DNA of 64,000 bases from JBDWFY01 sp039976075 (GCA_039976075.1 JBDWFY010000016.1:124001-188000); one strand, 5' to 3'. Counted from the stretch's first letter, positions 53,314 through 62,946 are shown. The notes: generated from the sequence alone by a model not told the origin. Numbers and translations: made by a program.

Positions 53314-54077
53314 TGCGATTTAACAGGATCTGCCACAAAAATTGGCGGATCCTCACAGTACTCTGTTTATTTGGATTGATCCTGGGCTACGGTTTTTCGG
53401 CCAATGCACAGGATGTGTCGATTGACTTTGGTGATGATGCCGGCCTGACAGAGCGGGCGGTGCAACTTATTGCATTGCTGACCGTGCTGAGTCTGGCACC
53501 TTCGATTCTCATCATGGTCACCTCATTTACACGGATCGTCGTTGTCCTGTCCTTGCTGAGGACAGCCATCGGGCTTCAGACCGCTCCACCTAACATTGTC
53601 ATGATTTCGCTGGCGCTCTTTTTGACCGGCTTCATCATGGCACCCACGATGGAACAGGCATATACAGCAGGAGTAGAGCCCCTGCTGGAAGGAACGCTTG
53701 AGTTCAACGAAGCATTTGAGCAGGCGGCCATCCCTTTTCATGAGTTTATGCGAAACAATGTTCGGGAAAAGGATCTCGGTCTATTTCTTGAGTTGTCCGG
53801 ACAGGAGACACCTGAAAACCCTGAAGATGTCAGTCTCCGTGTTCTCATACCAGCCTTCATGATCAGTGAGTTGCGACGGGCATTTGAAATCGGTTTTCTT
53901 CTCTATTTACCCTTCTTGATCATCGACCTGGTTATTGCCTCAGTGCTCATGTCAATGGGCATGATGATGCTGCCACCGGTCGTAATTTCTCTACCGTTCA
54001 AACTGATTTTCTTCGTTCTGGTCGATGGGTGGAATTTGGTGGCCGGCAGTCTCGTTCGAAGTTTCGTGGGTTCCTGA
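53313..54077 (+). CDS. fliP: flagellar export apparatus protein FliP
   Basis: A 254-residue protein with a cleavable signal-like segment (ILTVLCLFGLILGYGFSANA). Four membrane helices follow, with the FliP signatures SFTRIVVVLSLLRTAIG, PPNIVMISLALFLTGFIM and LIDLVIASVLMSMGMMMLPP. FliP is the core pore protein of the export gate. It converges on the large TPR gene. Confidence 0.97.
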   Translation: MRFNRICHKNWRILTVLCLFGLILGYGFSANAQDVSIDFGDDAGLTERAVQLIALLTVLSLAPSILIMVTSFTRIVVVLSLLRTAIGLQTAPPNIVMISLALFLTGFIMAPTMEQAYTAGVEPLLEGTLEFNEAFEQAAIPFHEFMRNNVREKDLGLFLELSGQETPENPEDVSLRVLIPAFMISELRRAFEIGFLLYLPFLIIDLVIASVLMSMGMMMLPPVVISLPFKLIFFVLVDGWNLVAGSLVRSFVGS

Positions 54078-54096
54078 AACCGCGAACCATTTTTTC
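54068..54096 (+). terminator. possible terminator after fliP
   Basis: GGTTC (54069-54073) pairs with GAACC (54084-54088) and is followed by ATTTTTTCC. The stem is short and the loop long, so strength is doubtful. The position at the fliP stop and before a convergent gene supports it. Confidence 0.4.
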
Positions 54097-54125
54097 CAAA
54101 CGGTACATTCTGCGTTGGAAATGAC

Positions 54126-57100
54126 CTAGCCGTTGTTGTTTTCAGACGGTGCCAGAGCTTGCGAGCCGGCTTCACCCGGTTCACGCGGCATGATGCCAGT
54201 CGACAGATAATGCCGACGATATTCGTCAAGAAACGCGTGCATTGAATCGATATTCGCTATCTGTTGAGCGACGCTGAGGAACTCCACACCGTGCGTGTCG
54301 ATTGGACTGGTCACAACGTCAAAGGCTGCTGCGTTTGGGCTATCTGACATTTTGGGTCCGAACTTTGTCCGCAGTCGCTCAAGCGCCAATTCTTCCTCGG
54401 CGAGTGAGTAGGAAATCGCTGCACGCAGTACATCGATGCGCTCCTGCTTATCAAGTTCCATCTTGTCAGCCCACCGCATACCGAGCATCGCTTCAAGCCC
54501 CTCGCCGGCTTCACGCCAGCGCTCCGCCTGCCAGAATGTATTGGAGCGAAGGCGGTCAACATCGGCTCCACGCATGTTCCTGACAAGTTGCAGTGCCAAC
54601 TCCGGACTGCCAGCATCGGTCAGCGCCCTTGCCTCAACGACGCGGCGCTGGCGTTCGAGCGCGCGGGGCAGTTGAGCCTGGCGTGTTCGATTTAAAACAC
54701 GCAATGCGAGGTCCGGTTTTCCGTCCATCAAATAGACGATGGCCAGGTCGGCAGCGATTTGAGCTTTGGCAGCGCCGCGCAGGCGATGTTCGACCTGATG
54801 TTCCAGCAACTCAGCAGCCTGGTGCAGAAGATCAAGTGTAATGAGTCGGTCGGCCATACGTCTAACCATCTCATCGCCCCGACGGCCGACTGGCGTCAAA
54901 ATCCGATAGTCATAAAACAGCGCCAGAGCTTCGACCGGAGGAAGTTCGTCGGCTTTCCCCTCCAGAAAGAGAGCAGCAAACGCGCTGTTCATTTCTTCCT
55001 GGATCAGCCGTGTGGTTTCAGCGTCCGCATTGGCTTCTACCGCCGATTTCATGGCTTCGAATGCCTTGCGGTAATTCCCTTGATCGGCATTGACCAATGC
55101 CAGAAAACGGAGCGCCTTGAGCTCAATCTCATCCCCGCGCCAGGACGTCGTCAGGCTTTCCAACTCATTTGTGAGTTCCTCGGCATTGATCAGACCGTCT
55201 CTGTATCTGATACGCAGCGCCCGATAGCGGGCTTCAGCTGCGCGCGGACGATCTTCCCCTGCCGCCACGAAATCAAACACCGCCAACGCTTCATCCGAAC
55301 GTCCGGAGGAATCTGCAATCTGCCCCCGGAGAAGGTCGTATTTGCTAGCTTGAATCGGGCTGATCTCAGCAGGGTCAACTTCCGACAGCAATTCCGTTGC
55401 CGACCCAAAGTCGTTGACTGCGACCATTACTTTTGCAGCTGCAAGGTTGAACTCGGTCTGAAGATCGCGTGGGTAGTTGCCGATAACAGCGCGCGCACGC
55501 GGCATGGAGAGACGCGCCTGCCGCCAGTCACCCATCTCGACTTCCGCAATCGTTCGCCAGACAGCAGCATCCGCACTGTCGGCCAATTCAGAATCCAGAA
55601 GATGTTTACGTCCCTCTTCGGGCCGGCCAGCCAATACCTGAGATGCACCCATCATGATATTGTACGATGCATCTCCGATGACTTCCGGAGATTGATCCGC
55701 CAGATTTTTCAAAACGGCAATCGCTTCTGCCGACATTCGGTTCGCGAGATAAAAACGGGCAAGAGCCGTTCGAGCTTTCCTTTGCCCTTCCGGTGAAGCC
55801 ATCGCCAATGCCTGCATCAGCTCATCAAGCTGGACGCGATAGTCGAAATGATTGCCCGTCATGATTTCAGCCATTTCAACGAAATCAGGCGAGCTTGGAT
55901 CATAAATCCGTTCGGCGGGCGCTCCGATAGACGCGCTGTTGGACAACGCCAACCCGCCCTCGCGTTCCAGAATGATATCATCGCCCAGGGAATAAATCCG
56001 CAGATCGTCCGTCAATGGCGACACGGCAATACCTTGTGAGGAGACGAAACTCTCCAACTCTGCAAAACGCTGCGGTTTCAAAAGACCACGTGCCGGGGCA
56101 AACCCTGTAACAACAAAGATCTTATCCCCCACCCGTCTGTCATCAATCTGATGAATCGCGCTTGATTCTCCAAAGGGAACCCGCAAAACAGAGCTACCGT
56201 CACTGCGAACGTTCCTGTCCAGCACCAATGGTTTTGACGGCTCCAGTATCATGTCGCCGATCGACACGATCCACTTGCTGCCATCGGCACCCAAGGTAGA
56301 GAGAACATTTTCGCTCAGATCGATCCGTATCAGCTGCCACGAGCCATAGGTTTGATGCTGAATATCACTCGCTGTCTCCTTCAGGGCCGCACGCATAGAC
56401 CTGAGATCAATTGGCGCGTCGGTATCAAACACCAACCAAAGTGAGTTCGCGCGCTTGAACACAGCAGCGGCAACAGGTGTGAGAAACGGAAACTCGACGC
56501 GGATCGTATCTCCAATTTTCCGTGCAGCCGTGGGCACAAAGCGCCGTGTATCCTGATCCTGTCCATCCGAAGCCAGTTCCGGATTGAGAGGCTGAATGCC
56601 TGCCTTCTTCTTTTTACCAACGGACGCTGGGGTCGAAGGTTGAGAGGCGCCCACCGTGTCTCTTACTTTGCCATCGTCCGTCGATTTGTTGGGATCGTGC
56701 GGAGTCCTGGGCTTATCTATGTCCGGGGCAACAGCGCCGATCCGAATTGGCGGTTTGATTGAAACCGGCTCCGGCATCACCGAAATTGCCGTGGGCACAT
56801 CTGCAGGCGTTTCTTCTCGTATCGGCCGACCAGGCGCGTCGATGACACCACTTCCCTGGGGCTGGTTCACCTCACCGGTGGCTTCAGCGACTATGTCCTG
56901 TTCCGCCCGCCGTTTTCTCTGCCCCGGCATCGACAGGTCCATAACATAGGTGTTTTCTTCCCGGAATGCCCGAACGTTGAGCGCCGGTTGTATGCGCATC
57001 AGAAATTTCAGCCGACCATTTTCTTCATAGGCGGCCGCATCGTTGACCCCCTCCGGCAGATGAGCTTTAAAATCGTCCAGATCAAGTTCGACGGGATGAT

Positions 57101-57779
57101 TGAACGACAGACGCACAACATCTTCTTCCCGGGAAAACCGAGTATCGAACTCGACATTCCAATCAAAAACCATCCGCGTAAAGGTCGGATGATTGCCGAC
57201 ACGGAGCTTGACTTCCGGCCCTTCCCGGCCTTCCAGCTGCGCCTGTTCAAATGCGCGTGCCTTGCGCAAGGCTTCCTCCGCGCGCCGCGCAAGAGCGCGG
57301 ACAACATCTTCGGGCAGACTGGGTGGCAAACCCTGCCAATTGGCGGGCAGGATATCGATGAAAAGCTTCTCTCCCGCTTCCATCGTATTGACCCTGACTT
57401 CCTTGGACAAAGCAAAACGCACGGCAGTGCCATCAGGATCATGCCGGGCCACGGTTAGAAAACTGGGGAGTTCGTTGGGTACAGCGGCCACGCTCATGCG
57501 AACCGGCGCTTCGAAGGAGATTTTCAAGACACCTGATGAAACCCGGGCATCATATGAGGGCAGAAGGTTTCTTTCCTTGAAGGTTATAACAACGCGACCA
57601 TAGCCTTCCTGCTCACTGGCCGTCACATCCGCGACCAGACCGGCGGCGTGCACAGAAACAGTTCCGATGATCACAAATGCATAAGTGAGTAGACAAGCGC
57701 CGATAGCCGCCAATAACCGCCCGATCCGAGGGCAATTTACAGCACGGAAGATCCGTATATGTTCACTCCAGCCCGTCAC
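54126..57779 (-). CDS. large secreted TPR protein in the flagellar locus
   Basis: A 1217-residue protein with an N-terminal signal or anchor helix (LLAAIGACLLTYAFVIIGTVSVHA). Residues about 48-300 hold two beta-rich units that look AMIN-like (RVVITFKERNLLPSYDARV; KLRVGNHPTFTRMVFDW). A Pro-rich linker lies at about 305-400 and another beta-rich part follows. From about 640 to 1190 there are helical TPR-like repeats (SPEVIGDASYNIMMGASQVL; DRPRAAEARYRALRIRYRDG; GKPDLALRVLNRTRQAQLPR). It starts with GTG at 57779. Its place between fliP and motE suggests a periplasmic role in motor assembly. No named family is recognised. Confidence 0.75.
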   Translation of the reverse strand: MTGWSEHIRIFRAVNCPRIGRLLAAIGACLLTYAFVIIGTVSVHAAGLVADVTASEQEGYGRVVITFKERNLLPSYDARVSSGVLKISFEAPVRMSVAAVPNELPSFLTVARHDPDGTAVRFALSKEVRVNTMEAGEKLFIDILPANWQGLPPSLPEDVVRALARRAEEALRKARAFEQAQLEGREGPEVKLRVGNHPTFTRMVFDWNVEFDTRFSREEDVVRLSFNHPVELDLDDFKAHLPEGVNDAAAYEENGRLKFLMRIQPALNVRAFREENTYVMDLSMPGQRKRRAEQDIVAEATGEVNQPQGSGVIDAPGRPIREETPADVPTAISVMPEPVSIKPPIRIGAVAPDIDKPRTPHDPNKSTDDGKVRDTVGASQPSTPASVGKKKKAGIQPLNPELASDGQDQDTRRFVPTAARKIGDTIRVEFPFLTPVAAAVFKRANSLWLVFDTDAPIDLRSMRAALKETASDIQHQTYGSWQLIRIDLSENVLSTLGADGSKWIVSIGDMILEPSKPLVLDRNVRSDGSSVLRVPFGESSAIHQIDDRRVGDKIFVVTGFAPARGLLKPQRFAELESFVSSQGIAVSPLTDDLRIYSLGDDIILEREGGLALSNSASIGAPAERIYDPSSPDFVEMAEIMTGNHFDYRVQLDELMQALAMASPEGQRKARTALARFYLANRMSAEAIAVLKNLADQSPEVIGDASYNIMMGASQVLAGRPEEGRKHLLDSELADSADAAVWRTIAEVEMGDWRQARLSMPRARAVIGNYPRDLQTEFNLAAAKVMVAVNDFGSATELLSEVDPAEISPIQASKYDLLRGQIADSSGRSDEALAVFDFVAAGEDRPRAAEARYRALRIRYRDGLINAEELTNELESLTTSWRGDEIELKALRFLALVNADQGNYRKAFEAMKSAVEANADAETTRLIQEEMNSAFAALFLEGKADELPPVEALALFYDYRILTPVGRRGDEMVRRMADRLITLDLLHQAAELLEHQVEHRLRGAAKAQIAADLAIVYLMDGKPDLALRVLNRTRQAQLPRALERQRRVVEARALTDAGSPELALQLVRNMRGADVDRLRSNTFWQAERWREAGEGLEAMLGMRWADKMELDKQERIDVLRAAISYSLAEEELALERLRTKFGPKMSDSPNAAAFDVVTSPIDTHGVEFLSVAQQIANIDSMHAFLDEYRRHYLSTGIMPREPGEAGSQALAPSENNNG

Positions 57780-58027
57780 GTTTGCCGCCGACCTGCACCC
57801 TGGGCATCCTTTGTTGTCCGATCTGACCGTTCAACAATTCATGCGTCAACCATCTGAATCTGAAGAGGTTCTTTGGCACTTAATTACTCGATCCAGAATT
57901 GAAGCCGCTTCAGATGCGCTTATTCAAATCAATTATTAAGTGTTCGGCATTAACGTCTTGTTACGACGTACAATAAAATACGACATGATCATCCACCCGG
58001 GCTGGCGCACACGGATCACGCACCGCA

Positions 58028-58825
58028 CTAATTGCCCTCGATCTTGGGCAATGTCGTTGGTCCATCGTTCATGGGCTGTTGGGCCATTTGGCCGGTCGCC
58101 AGGGCAACTGTCAGTCGCTGGGCGGCATCGGGTGACATTTTACCCAGTATTCCTGCCATTTTTCGGGGATTCATTTGTTTTACGACCATAACCAGTATCG
58201 GCATATCCAGACGGTCGAAGATTCGGGCTGCTTCCTTTACTTTCATCGTTTCATACATTTTAACCAGTCCGGCCATGCGTTTGTTTTCCGCATCATCTTT
58301 CTTTTCTACCGCCGTGCCAATACTGTTTTTCAGGTTCTCCAGCTCGCTCATACGGCTATTGAGCCGCTTTTCCGTGGCGGACAACAACTTTTCACGCAAC
58401 TGATACTGAGCTTCCCTCTCCTTCAGCTCTGTTCGCCTATTGGCAAGACTTTGCAGAACTCTCCGTTGAGAGGGGGTCATAGACATCACGTCTTCCTGCT
58501 CGACCACAGGCGCTGCTGTCGCCATCGAATCTTCTGACGCCGACGCCTGAGCAGCATTGCCTTCATCCGTCCCCTGAACCATTTCCTTGTTCATCGTCCC
58601 CTCAGCAGACGAAGAAGGTACGTCGGCGAGGGCGCTCTCACCGCTCTGAGACGAAGCTACCCCATTCAGGTCACCATTTTCTGCCAATGTCTGCTGGGCA
58701 ACAGCTGTAGAAACCGCCTCAAATGATTGATTGCCACCATTGAGCAAACTGATGGACTTCAAGGCAAGAAGGCCACCGACAGCAAGCAAAACAATTGGTA
58801 GGAGGCGGAGATTCAAGCGGCCCAC
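58028..58825 (-). CDS. motE: MotE-like motility protein (MgtE N-domain)
   Basis: A 265-residue protein with an N-terminal anchor (LLPIVLLAVGGLLALKSISL), a Ser/Glu-rich linker, a coiled coil (SLANRRTELKEREAQYQLRE, about residues 125-175) and a C-terminal MgtE-N-type domain (MKVKEAARIFDRLDMPILVMVVKQMNPRKMAGILGKM). In rhizobia MotE is a periplasmic chaperone that helps fold MotC. Its overlap with the DUF6468 gene and link to fliM support this. Confidence 0.85.
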   Translation of the reverse strand: MGRLNLRLLPIVLLAVGGLLALKSISLLNGGNQSFEAVSTAVAQQTLAENGDLNGVASSQSGESALADVPSSSAEGTMNKEMVQGTDEGNAAQASASEDSMATAAPVVEQEDVMSMTPSQRRVLQSLANRRTELKEREAQYQLREKLLSATEKRLNSRMSELENLKNSIGTAVEKKDDAENKRMAGLVKMYETMKVKEAARIFDRLDMPILVMVVKQMNPRKMAGILGKMSPDAAQRLTVALATGQMAQQPMNDGPTTLPKIEGN

Positions 58826-59346
58826 TCCGCACCACGGCTACGCATTTCGCCCAGTCGAGCCGCAGCCTCTGCGGCAGCTTTGCTGAGATCACGTGCAGAA
58901 TTGGATTTTTGAACAACCGGCTCAACGTATTCCGGTTCAGGGGTCACTTCCTCAACAACGACCTCCTCAACCGGCTCCGGTTTTGCGGGAGCTGCTTCGA
59001 CTTCAGCCCGACTGGCAGCTGCTGCTTCAGCGATTTGGCTGATACGATTGAGGACAATCTCCCCGGAATTAACCTGCCTCGCCAGGTCTCGCGAAAACCG
59101 TTCGGCCTCCGCCAGTTTGGATGCCAGCGATTTGTCTGCATCGCCGGCGGTGTTTTTCAGAGCAATTATCGCCCGTTCGGCAATTTCTGTTGCCGTGATC
59201 AATTCCCCAATCGTAGCACGCAATGCTTCTTCATCAGAATGAAGCCGGCGCAAGCGCTTATTGAGAACAACGCAGTAACATATTGTCAATACGAGAAGAA
59301 TCGCAACAACGATTTCGATCGTCACTCCTAGGGACAACTCGCTCAT
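58813..59346 (-). CDS. DUF6468-family membrane protein
   Basis: A 177-residue protein with one N-terminal membrane helix (IVVAILLVLTICYCVVL) followed by a helical region (LRATIGELITATEIAERAIIALK). Next comes KSLASKLAEAERFSRDLARQVNSG, then an acidic/Pro-rich low-complexity segment and a terminal helix (SKAAAEAAARLGEMRSRG). I recall this as DUF6468, a partner of fliM and motE in alphaproteobacteria. It overlaps fliM by 4 nt and motE by 13 nt. Confidence 0.75.
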   Translation of the reverse strand: MSELSLGVTIEIVVAILLVLTICYCVVLNKRLRRLHSDEEALRATIGELITATEIAERAIIALKNTAGDADKSLASKLAEAERFSRDLARQVNSGEIVLNRISQIAEAAAASRAEVEAAPAKPEPVEEVVVEEVTPEPEYVEPVVQKSNSARDLSKAAAEAAARLGEMRSRGAEWAA

Positions 59347-60575
59347 GGTGTTTCCATCTCCTTCTGCATGGCTTTTTCAAACGCCGCAAGCGTCATTTTT
59401 GGTTTGCGCAAATTCCGATTGATATTGACCGATATATTGTCGTTGACCCGCCCCATTGTGCCTTCCGTAAGGTGAATATCACCGCACTTGATGGCCACGG
59501 TGTCCTTGGGGCCAATATCAAAAAGAAACGTCTCGCCGATATCCAGACCAAGCACCCGGCCAAGCGGTACTTCCGTTTCATAAAGGACAGCGTCTACATC
59601 CACCTCAGCAGCATGTATTTCGGTCGCCAAATGCCCTTCCCAAATTGGATCGCGGCCGAACTTTTCGCCCATGAACATTTGCAACAGCAGTTCCCGAATG
59701 GGTTCCAATGTCGCATAAGGCACCATGATTTCTACTTTGCCGCCCCGGTCTTCCATGTCGATCCGAAGCTCAACAAGGATACAGGCATTGGCCGGACGGG
59801 AAATTGCTGCAAAGCGCGGGTTGGTCTCAAGTCGCTCGAGATTGAAATGGACCGGCGACAACGGGGCAAAGGCATGCTCAGCATCCTGCAGGATAATTTC
59901 GACCATGCGCCTGACAAGGTTGCTCTCAATCGTCGTATAAGGCCGCCCTTCAACACGAACGGCTGCAGTTCCGCGACCACCACCCAGCAGCACATCAATA
60001 ATTGAGTAAATCAGACTGGATTCGACGGTAACCAGCCCGAAATTGTCCCATTCCTCGGCTTTGAACACACCGAGAATAGCTGGCAGAGGAATTGAATTCA
60101 GATAATCGCCAAAACGGACCGATGTAATCGAGTCCAGAGAAACCTCAACATTATCGGACGTAAAGTTGCGTAGCGAAGTCGTCGTCAGCCTGACCAATCG
60201 GTCAAAGACGATTTCGAGCATCGGCAGGCGTTCATATGAAACCATCGCCGAGTTGATTAGCGCCCGAATCCCGCTCTGGTCGCCGGATATCTGGTCTTCA
60301 ATGCTGAACCCCAGAAGGTTGTCAATTTCCTCCTGGTTGAGAACCCTGTCCGCACCTCGACTGGCATTTTCAAGCTCTGGCTCGCTGTCGTCGATCATGG
60401 ACGCCCATTGGGACGCCATATCATCATCGGCAGCAACACCCTGCTCTTCTAGCGCAGCGCCCCAGGCGGCGGCCAGATCTTCGCCTTCTTCTTCATCTTC
60501 TCCTTGTTCTTCCAGAGCAGCGCCCCAGGCATCTGCCATATCTTCGTCGGAGAGATCGTCTTCCTCTTCAGCCAT
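59343..60575 (-). CDS. fliM: flagellar motor switch protein FliM with repeated acidic N-terminus
   Basis: A 410-residue C-ring protein controlling rotation direction. The CheY-P-binding type motif LNQEEIDNLLGF is at residues 79-90 instead of at the extreme N terminus. Before it lie three acidic repeats with a central Trp (W17, W38, W57; AWGAALEEQG twice and a diverged QWASMIDDSE). The middle domain (YERLPMLEIVFDRLVRLTTTSLRNFT; ALINSAM) and the C-terminal SpoA-like domain (VPLGRVLGLDIGE) are normal. Confidence 0.94.
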   Translation of the reverse strand: MAEEEDDLSDEDMADAWGAALEEQGEDEEEGEDLAAAWGAALEEQGVAADDDMASQWASMIDDSEPELENASRGADRVLNQEEIDNLLGFSIEDQISGDQSGIRALINSAMVSYERLPMLEIVFDRLVRLTTTSLRNFTSDNVEVSLDSITSVRFGDYLNSIPLPAILGVFKAEEWDNFGLVTVESSLIYSIIDVLLGGGRGTAAVRVEGRPYTTIESNLVRRMVEIILQDAEHAFAPLSPVHFNLERLETNPRFAAISRPANACILVELRIDMEDRGGKVEIMVPYATLEPIRELLLQMFMGEKFGRDPIWEGHLATEIHAAEVDVDAVLYETEVPLGRVLGLDIGETFLFDIGPKDTVAIKCGDIHLTEGTMGRVNDNISVNINRNLRKPKMTLAAFEKAMQKEMETP

Positions 60576-60582
60576 GCTTCAC

Positions 60583-61107
60583 CTATTGAACCAGCAACTC
60601 TTTGAACAACACACCGTCGACATGGGCCGGGAACACCGCCTGGTTGATCCGGCGCAGCAACTCCTCTTTCAGTCTGAACAGTCCAGCGGAACCCTCTAGA
60701 TCAGAGGGCCGCAGTTCGCGCAGATAGATCTGAAAGGCATCAAGAACACGGGGAAGAACAGGCTCGATCAGGGCAATGGCCCCTTCATCAGAAACCTCAA
60801 GAGACACGCGCACTTTCAAATAAGTCGCCTGCCCACCTGTGGAGAGATTGACCAGCATTTCCGGAAGGTCGTAAAAAATCGCTTCTTTGGGCAGTGGCCG
60901 GTTTTCCTCGATGGCCCGTTGCTCCATCGCCTGCTCGCGCGCACTGCCTCCGACAAAACCCAGAAAGTAGGCGCCCGCGCCAAGACCAATGGCCAGCAGG
61001 AGTACCCCTGCGCCAATCATCATGATCAGTTTTTTCTTTTTCCCTGGTGCAGGAGCTGGTGTTTCGTCCAGCTCATCAGCATCAGGTGCATCGGCATCAG
61101 CGACCAT
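60583..61107 (-). CDS. fliL: flagellar basal body-associated protein FliL
   Basis: A 174-residue single-pass membrane protein of the stator-rotor interface. A short acidic cytosolic N terminus and KKKK precede the membrane helix (LIMMIGAGVLLLAIGLGAGA). The periplasmic domain has AIFYDLPEMLVNLSTGG, LKVRVSLEV and a C-terminal GVLFKELLVQ. The start at 61107 is favoured over one five codons upstream. It is first in the operon fliL-fliM-DUF6468-motE. Confidence 0.94.
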   Translation of the reverse strand: MVADADAPDADELDETPAPAPGKKKKLIMMIGAGVLLLAIGLGAGAYFLGFVGGSAREQAMEQRAIEENRPLPKEAIFYDLPEMLVNLSTGGQATYLKVRVSLEVSDEGAIALIEPVLPRVLDAFQIYLRELRPSDLEGSAGLFRLKEELLRRINQAVFPAHVDGVLFKELLVQ

Positions 61108-61309
61108 TAAACGGCTCCCCAACCATTTTCGCGCAAATCCCCAAACGCGCGCCTATAGTTTCTAAAGCGTTAATGGTTAATGAAAGGTTTCCAATTCCTT
61201 AATTTACGGGTCGGCAAAACTTTCCCACAAGGTAAATATTGTCTGCAGATTTTTCCGTGACCGTCAGATGAAAAATTATTTTATCTTTATTTTTCAATAT
61301 CTTAATAAT

Positions 61310-61324
61310 TGGCACGCTCCGTGC
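61310..61324 (+). promoter_or_regulatory. sigma-54 promoter before flgF
   Basis: TGGCACG-CTCC-GTGC matches the -24/-12 consensus TGGCACG-N4-TTGC at all but one position, with exact GG-to-GC spacing. It lies 70 bp upstream of the flgF start, so a 5' leader of about 58 nt is expected. It points to RpoN-dependent flagellar control. Confidence 0.8.
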
Positions 61325-61393
61325 AACATGGTTAACGAGCGCCACGCCTGGGGAGGCATCGAGCGCTCATTGGGGAGCACGAGGTTATTAACG

Positions 61394-62131
61394 ATGGAAA
61401 ATGCCGAGCTAGTTGGGCTGTCCCGTCAGATGACATTGCGTCGTCAGATGGACATCGTCGCAAACAATATTGCCAATCTCAATACAACGGGATTCAAAGG
61501 GCAAAGCCTTCAGTTTGAAGAGTACATAATGCCAGTGGCGGAAGCTTCCGATTTCAGCTTCCGTGATCGGACTGTCTCTTACGTCCAGGATATCAATTCA
61601 CATTTCGATTTGACGGAAGGCGCCATGAGCCTGACCGACAATCCGCTGGATGTCGCCGTCAAAGGTCAGGGATGGTTCGTGATTGACACCGAAAATGGTG
61701 AGCAATATACGCGCAGCGGTTCTTTTAAAATTGATCAATCCGGAAAATTGACCACGAGCGACGGCCAAACGGTTCTTGGTGAGGGCGGTCCCATCGTCTT
61801 TTCCGATACGGATGTGAACATCTCGATCGCCGCAGATGGAACAATCTCCACACAAAACGGCAATCGCGGCCGCCTGCGGGTTGTCGAATTCGGCAATGAG
61901 ACCGCACTGCGCCATGTGGCAGGTAACCGGTTTACCGGAGACGGTGCACGCCCAGCCGCCGCAGCTGAGGTCATTCAGGGTGCTCTTGAGAATTCAAATG
62001 TCAGCGGCGTCGAGGAAATGACCCGCATGATTGCCGTCACCCGCAGCTATTCCGCCGTCGCTTCGATGATGAAGGAAAACCAAGATTTGCGTGAAGCGGC
62101 CATCCGTCAGCTCGGTACCACCAACAATTAA
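61394..62131 (+). CDS. flgF: flagellar proximal rod protein FlgF
   Basis: A 245-residue rod protein. It begins MENAELVGLSRQMTLRRQMDIVANNIANLNTTGFK and has LDVAVKGQGWFVIDTENGEQYTRSGSF, the FlgE/F/G beta domain, and the C-terminal VTRSYSAVASMMKENQDL. The ATG at 61394 with GAGG about 10 bp upstream is the proper start; in-frame upstream codons are non-family. It is first in flgF-flgG-flgA-flgH. Confidence 0.95.
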   Translation: MENAELVGLSRQMTLRRQMDIVANNIANLNTTGFKGQSLQFEEYIMPVAEASDFSFRDRTVSYVQDINSHFDLTEGAMSLTDNPLDVAVKGQGWFVIDTENGEQYTRSGSFKIDQSGKLTTSDGQTVLGEGGPIVFSDTDVNISIAADGTISTQNGNRGRLRVVEFGNETALRHVAGNRFTGDGARPAAAAEVIQGALENSNVSGVEEMTRMIAVTRSYSAVASMMKENQDLREAAIRQLGTTNN

Positions 62132-62160
62132 AGCAGCACGCCGTCAAAGGAGACGACACA

Positions 62161-62946
62161 ATGAAAGCACTTCATATCGCTGCGACTGGCATGAAAGCGC
62201 AGGAACTGAACGTCGAAGTTATTTCGAACAACATCGCCAACATGCGAACGACCGGCTTCAAGAAGCAACGCGCAGATTTTCAGGACCTTCTTTATCAGGA
62301 CCTGCGCCGCGTGGGCACCGAGACATCGGATTCTGGCACAATCGTACCGGTAGGGGTTCAGGTTGGGTCTGGTGTCCGAACGGCCTCGACGGCCCGCATC
62401 ATGTCACAGGGCAATGTCGAACAAACGGAAAAAGCGCTGGATATCGCCATTCGCGGCGAAGGTTTCTTTCAAATCGACCTGCCGGACGGACGGACAGCCT
62501 TCACCCGAGACGGGTCCTTCGAACGCAGTCCTGACGGCGAGTTGGTTACAATTGACGGCTACACGGTTGTTCCCGGCGTCAACATTCCTGACGGTGCAAA
62601 GGATATTACCATCAGCGCCAACGGCTCTGTTCAGGCCATCGTGGGCAATGATACCACCTCAACGGAGCTTGGACAGATACAACTTGCCCGTTTTACCAAC
62701 AAGGCAGGTCTTGAAGCCATTGGCGACAACTTGCTGTTGGAGACGAATTCAAGTGGCTCACCCCAGACCGGCAATCCCGGACAGGAGGGCTACGGAGATC
62801 TCCTGCAAAGTTACCTTGAAATGGCCAACGTTGATGCAGTCTCGGAAATCTCCGATCTGATTGCCGCCCAGCGCGCCTACGAGATGAACTCCAAGGTCAT
62901 CCAGTCTGCCGATGAGATGTACGCAACCACTACGAACCTTCGTTAA
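62161..62946 (+). CDS. flgG: flagellar distal rod protein FlgG
   Basis: A 261-residue distal rod protein. It begins MKALHIAATGMKAQELNVEV and has SNNIANMRTTGFKKQRADFQDLLYQ and LDIAIRGEGFFQIDLPDGR. The C terminus ANVDAVSEISDLIAAQRAYEMNSKVIQSADEM is typical. The FlgG-specific insert DLLYQDLRRVGTETSDSGTIVPVG is present. It follows flgF by 29 bp. Confidence 0.97.
   Translation: MKALHIAATGMKAQELNVEVISNNIANMRTTGFKKQRADFQDLLYQDLRRVGTETSDSGTIVPVGVQVGSGVRTASTARIMSQGNVEQTEKALDIAIRGEGFFQIDLPDGRTAFTRDGSFERSPDGELVTIDGYTVVPGVNIPDGAKDITISANGSVQAIVGNDTTSTELGQIQLARFTNKAGLEAIGDNLLLETNSSGSPQTGNPGQEGYGDLLQSYLEMANVDAVSEISDLIAAQRAYEMNSKVIQSADEMYATTTNLR

Noticed and set aside
61213..61227. Minus-strand GTGGGAAAGTTTTGC as a sigma-54 promoter for fliL
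   Set aside because: The spacing between GG and GC is one base too short and the -24 element is poor.
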